Below, one piece after another: positions 4,619 through 6,301 of a stretch of 6,301 nt of DNA (position 1 is its first letter; each line of letters begins with the position of its first letter). The notes beneath the pieces were generated by a model. That model made no database searches. It was not told the DNA's origin and worked only from the letters and a program-made list of their open reading frames with translations. Source of the DNA: Haloferacaceae archaeon PL-Br10_E2g29. GTDB lineage: Archaea; Halobacteriota; Halobacteria; Halobacteriales; Haloferacaceae. The stretch lies in assembly GCA_001563965.1 (NCBI GenBank), contig LKMS01000090.1, positions 1-6,301 of the forward strand, written 5' to 3'. Both the position numbers and the translations under genes were made by a program.

Positions 4619-6301
4619 CGGCGAGTCCCAGAACGCGGCAAACTGGTCACCCAGATACTCCGGCGTCAGACGAGTGAACTCGTGCTGTTCTTGCGGAGAG
4701 AGAAACGCCGTGACCGACCGTGGTCGATCCGGAAGGTAGCGCTCGCCAACCAAGATGCGCACCCCACACTCATCGGGGCCACGCAACACGCGGCCGATTG
4801 CCTGACGAACCTGTCTGACCGCGGGCACCGTCAGCGCGTATGTGAACGCGTTTTCCTCGCCAAATCGGTCGCCATAGGCGTGTTTGACCGCTTGTACCCG
4901 CGGCGAGCCGATGTTGACCAGTGGAACCCCGAACACCGCACAGCAGTGCAGTTGGTCGCCCTCGAAATCGACGCCCTCAGTGAGCGTCCCGCGCGTACTC
5001 GTCACGAGAACCGCGTGATCGCCCTCGACGAACCGACGTTTGAGCGCCTGTGTTTCCTCGTGCGTTGATGATTCGTCGAGAAACACGGGTTTGTCGATTT
5101 CGTCGCGCAGGCGATCGGCGGCCCAGCGTGCCTCGCGGTAGTTGGGATAACACAGGAGAATATTACCGTGGCTGCGGGCGACTTCGCGGGCGACGTAGGC
5201 GTAGCGCTCGCGGGTTGGATTGTGGTTGTCGAGCGCTGGCTCCCCGCGATTGCGGGCGGTAAACGCCATCACATCGACCACCCAACTTTCGCGGTTGGTT
5301 TCGGGAAACTGCAGCGGATAACTGCGCCGTTCGACGTGACGTGGCGACTGGTCGGTCACGTCGGAATCAGCTGACGGGTCGCGTTCGGCGGAGACGTTCC
5401 GCGTCGATAACGCGCGCAGTCCGCTGACCGTCTCGAAAATGTCGATTGGTTCGAGGGTCGCACTCATCAGTATCCCGCCGCCGAACTCGTGAAGTACGTC
5501 GCGAACCTCCTCGGCAGGGATACAGTTGTACATCACGAACGAGGCGGTGTAGACGCCGTGCCACAGGTAGTCCGGATTTCGGAACTCGCCGGTGGTCGGC
5601 TCCAACGTGAGTTCGCGAAAAAACGTCGTGTGATCGCGCGTCCACCACTGGCCGAACCGAACGCCGGTCGCCGTACAGACACAGTCACGGGTGACACCGA
5701 GTCGATCTAGTGTCGCCTCAACCGCGCTGCCAACCGCGCCGAGTGTCCGGAAAAAGTCGCCGTCGTAGTCGGCGTCGGCTTCCGCCCATTCGGTGAACGC
5801 GTCGCGCTCACCGCGTGCTGGGTCACGAAGTTCGAGTTCGATCGGTTCGTCGGGAAGCGAGTCGCGATAGCCCGCACGGTAGCCGTCGAACCGCTCGGAC
5901 AACGCCTCGTCAACGCGCTCGTCGAGCCACGTGATCGTCTCGCCGTAGAACTCGTGAGCCTGCTCAACGGCGGCAAGAGGGATATCGTGGTCGCCGAGCG
6001 CGCGCTCGACGAGGTCGCGGTTGTCGGGATGTTGCCGGGCGTGTTCGAGGAGCACGCCCAGATCCCGCTGGGCCTGGGCAATCGTTATTCGGCCCACGGT
6101 GTCGCTCAGGAGGTCGCGAACGCGTTCTTCGAGCCGGTGAGCCTCGTCGAGAATGACGAGCGTCCGTTCGTCGAGAACCGATTCGGTGAGATGCCGCGTT
6201 CGGCTGTCGAACAGGTGGTTGTAGTTGCCGATGACGACCTCGCTTTCTTCGAGCAACACTCCCATCACGCGGTGTGGACAGGTGCCGGCCGAAACGGCCG
6301 C
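4613..6301 (-). CDS. ATP-dependent DNA helicase, XPD/Rad3/DinG family, 5'-truncated by window edge
   Basis: The C-terminal 562 residues of a superfamily-2 iron-sulfur helicase that unwinds DNA 5' to 3' using ATP; relatives act in repair and in resolving replication obstacles. Numbered from the window edge, Cys8-Pro-His lies just before VMGVLLEESEVVIGNYNHLF (12-31), the expected place for the fourth cysteine ligand of the 4Fe-4S cluster. Motif II is DEAH at 52-55 (VILDEAHRLEERV). The SAT motif is at 280-282 (GGILMSATLEP). The second RecA-like domain begins near 379 (GNILLCYPNYREA). Motif V is TRGTLTEGVDFEG (436-448) and motif VI QAIGRVLRG (500-508). The Walker A motif and the first three cluster cysteines must lie outside the window. 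An in-frame GTG at 6268 could be taken as a start, but the frame stays open to the edge with family-like sequence, so it is internal. A polar acidic stretch near 305-322 looks like a lineage-specific loop. Haloarchaea have several such paralogues, so no symbol is given. Confidence 0.9.
   Translation of the reverse strand, partial: AAVSAGTCPHRVMGVLLEESEVVIGNYNHLFDSRTRHLTESVLDERTLVILDEAHRLEERVRDLLSDTVGRITIAQAQRDLGVLLEHARQHPDNRDLVERALGDHDIPLAAVEQAHEFYGETITWLDERVDEALSERFDGYRAGYRDSLPDEPIELELRDPARGERDAFTEWAEADADYDGDFFRTLGAVGSAVEATLDRLGVTRDCVCTATGVRFGQWWTRDHTTFFRELTLEPTTGEFRNPDYLWHGVYTASFVMYNCIPAEEVRDVLHEFGGGILMSATLEPIDIFETVSGLRALSTRNVSAERDPSADSDVTDQSPRHVERRSYPLQFPETNRESWVVDVMAFTARNRGEPALDNHNPTRERYAYVAREVARSHGNILLCYPNYREARWAADRLRDEIDKPVFLDESSTHEETQALKRRFVEGDHAVLVTSTRGTLTEGVDFEGDQLHCCAVFGVPLVNIGSPRVQAVKHAYGDRFGEENAFTYALTVPAVRQVRQAIGRVLRGPDECGVRILVGERYLPDRPRSVTAFLSPQEQHEFTRLTPEYLGDQFAAFWDSPK

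Noticed and set aside
1..6301. CRISPR arrays, insertion sequences, attachment sites or a defence island
   Set aside because: No spaced direct repeats, transposase, integrase or terminal inverted repeats were seen; gene content is housekeeping and envelope functions.

Overview
This window is 6.3 kb of haloarchaeal (class Halobacteria) chromosome. The evidence is the moderately high GC content, proteins rich in Asp/Glu, a secreted protein with an archaeosortase-type PGF-CTERM tail, archaeal TATA elements placed for leaderless mRNAs, an archaeal-type riboflavin/F420 pathway reductase and an XPD/Rad3-like helicase. The genus cannot be decided from the sequence alone. Coding density is high and no gap exceeds about 155 bases.

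Layout, left to right. On the minus strand: a chromate-transporter (CHR family) gene that runs off the left edge (781 to 1); a free-standing DUF123/GIY-YIG-type putative nuclease (1268 to 831); and an HD-domain phosphohydrolase (1972 to 1283). The HD gene has its own TATA element and Shine-Dalgarno site, and only 14 bases separate it from the DUF123 gene, so the two look like an operon. chrA may be read from a promoter in the 49-base gap in front of it, which holds a perfect AT-rich palindrome, or by read-through. Next on the minus strand is a secreted, probably lipid-anchored surface protein (3384 to 2128): signal peptide, S-layer-like N-terminal region, acidic linker, CARDB-like domain and PGF-CTERM signal.

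A 98-base divergent intergenic region separates the surface-protein gene from a plus-strand arfC-type reductase of riboflavin/F420 biosynthesis (3483-4145). It is followed by a plus-strand thioredoxin (4245-4580) with its own, probably leaderless, promoter. The right end is a minus-strand XPD/Rad3/DinG superfamily-2 helicase (6301 to 4613), cut at its 5' side by the window edge; it converges on the thioredoxin gene with only 32 bases between stop codons.

The genes are mostly independent housekeeping or cell-envelope functions. I see no CRISPR array, insertion sequence, tRNA or rRNA gene, or integrated element, and no convincing multi-gene novel system. The points most worth checking are three small inverted repeats at promoters (823-838, 3392-3408, 4193-4202), the HD/DUF123 gene pair, and the unusual His-containing tail of the PGF-CTERM protein.
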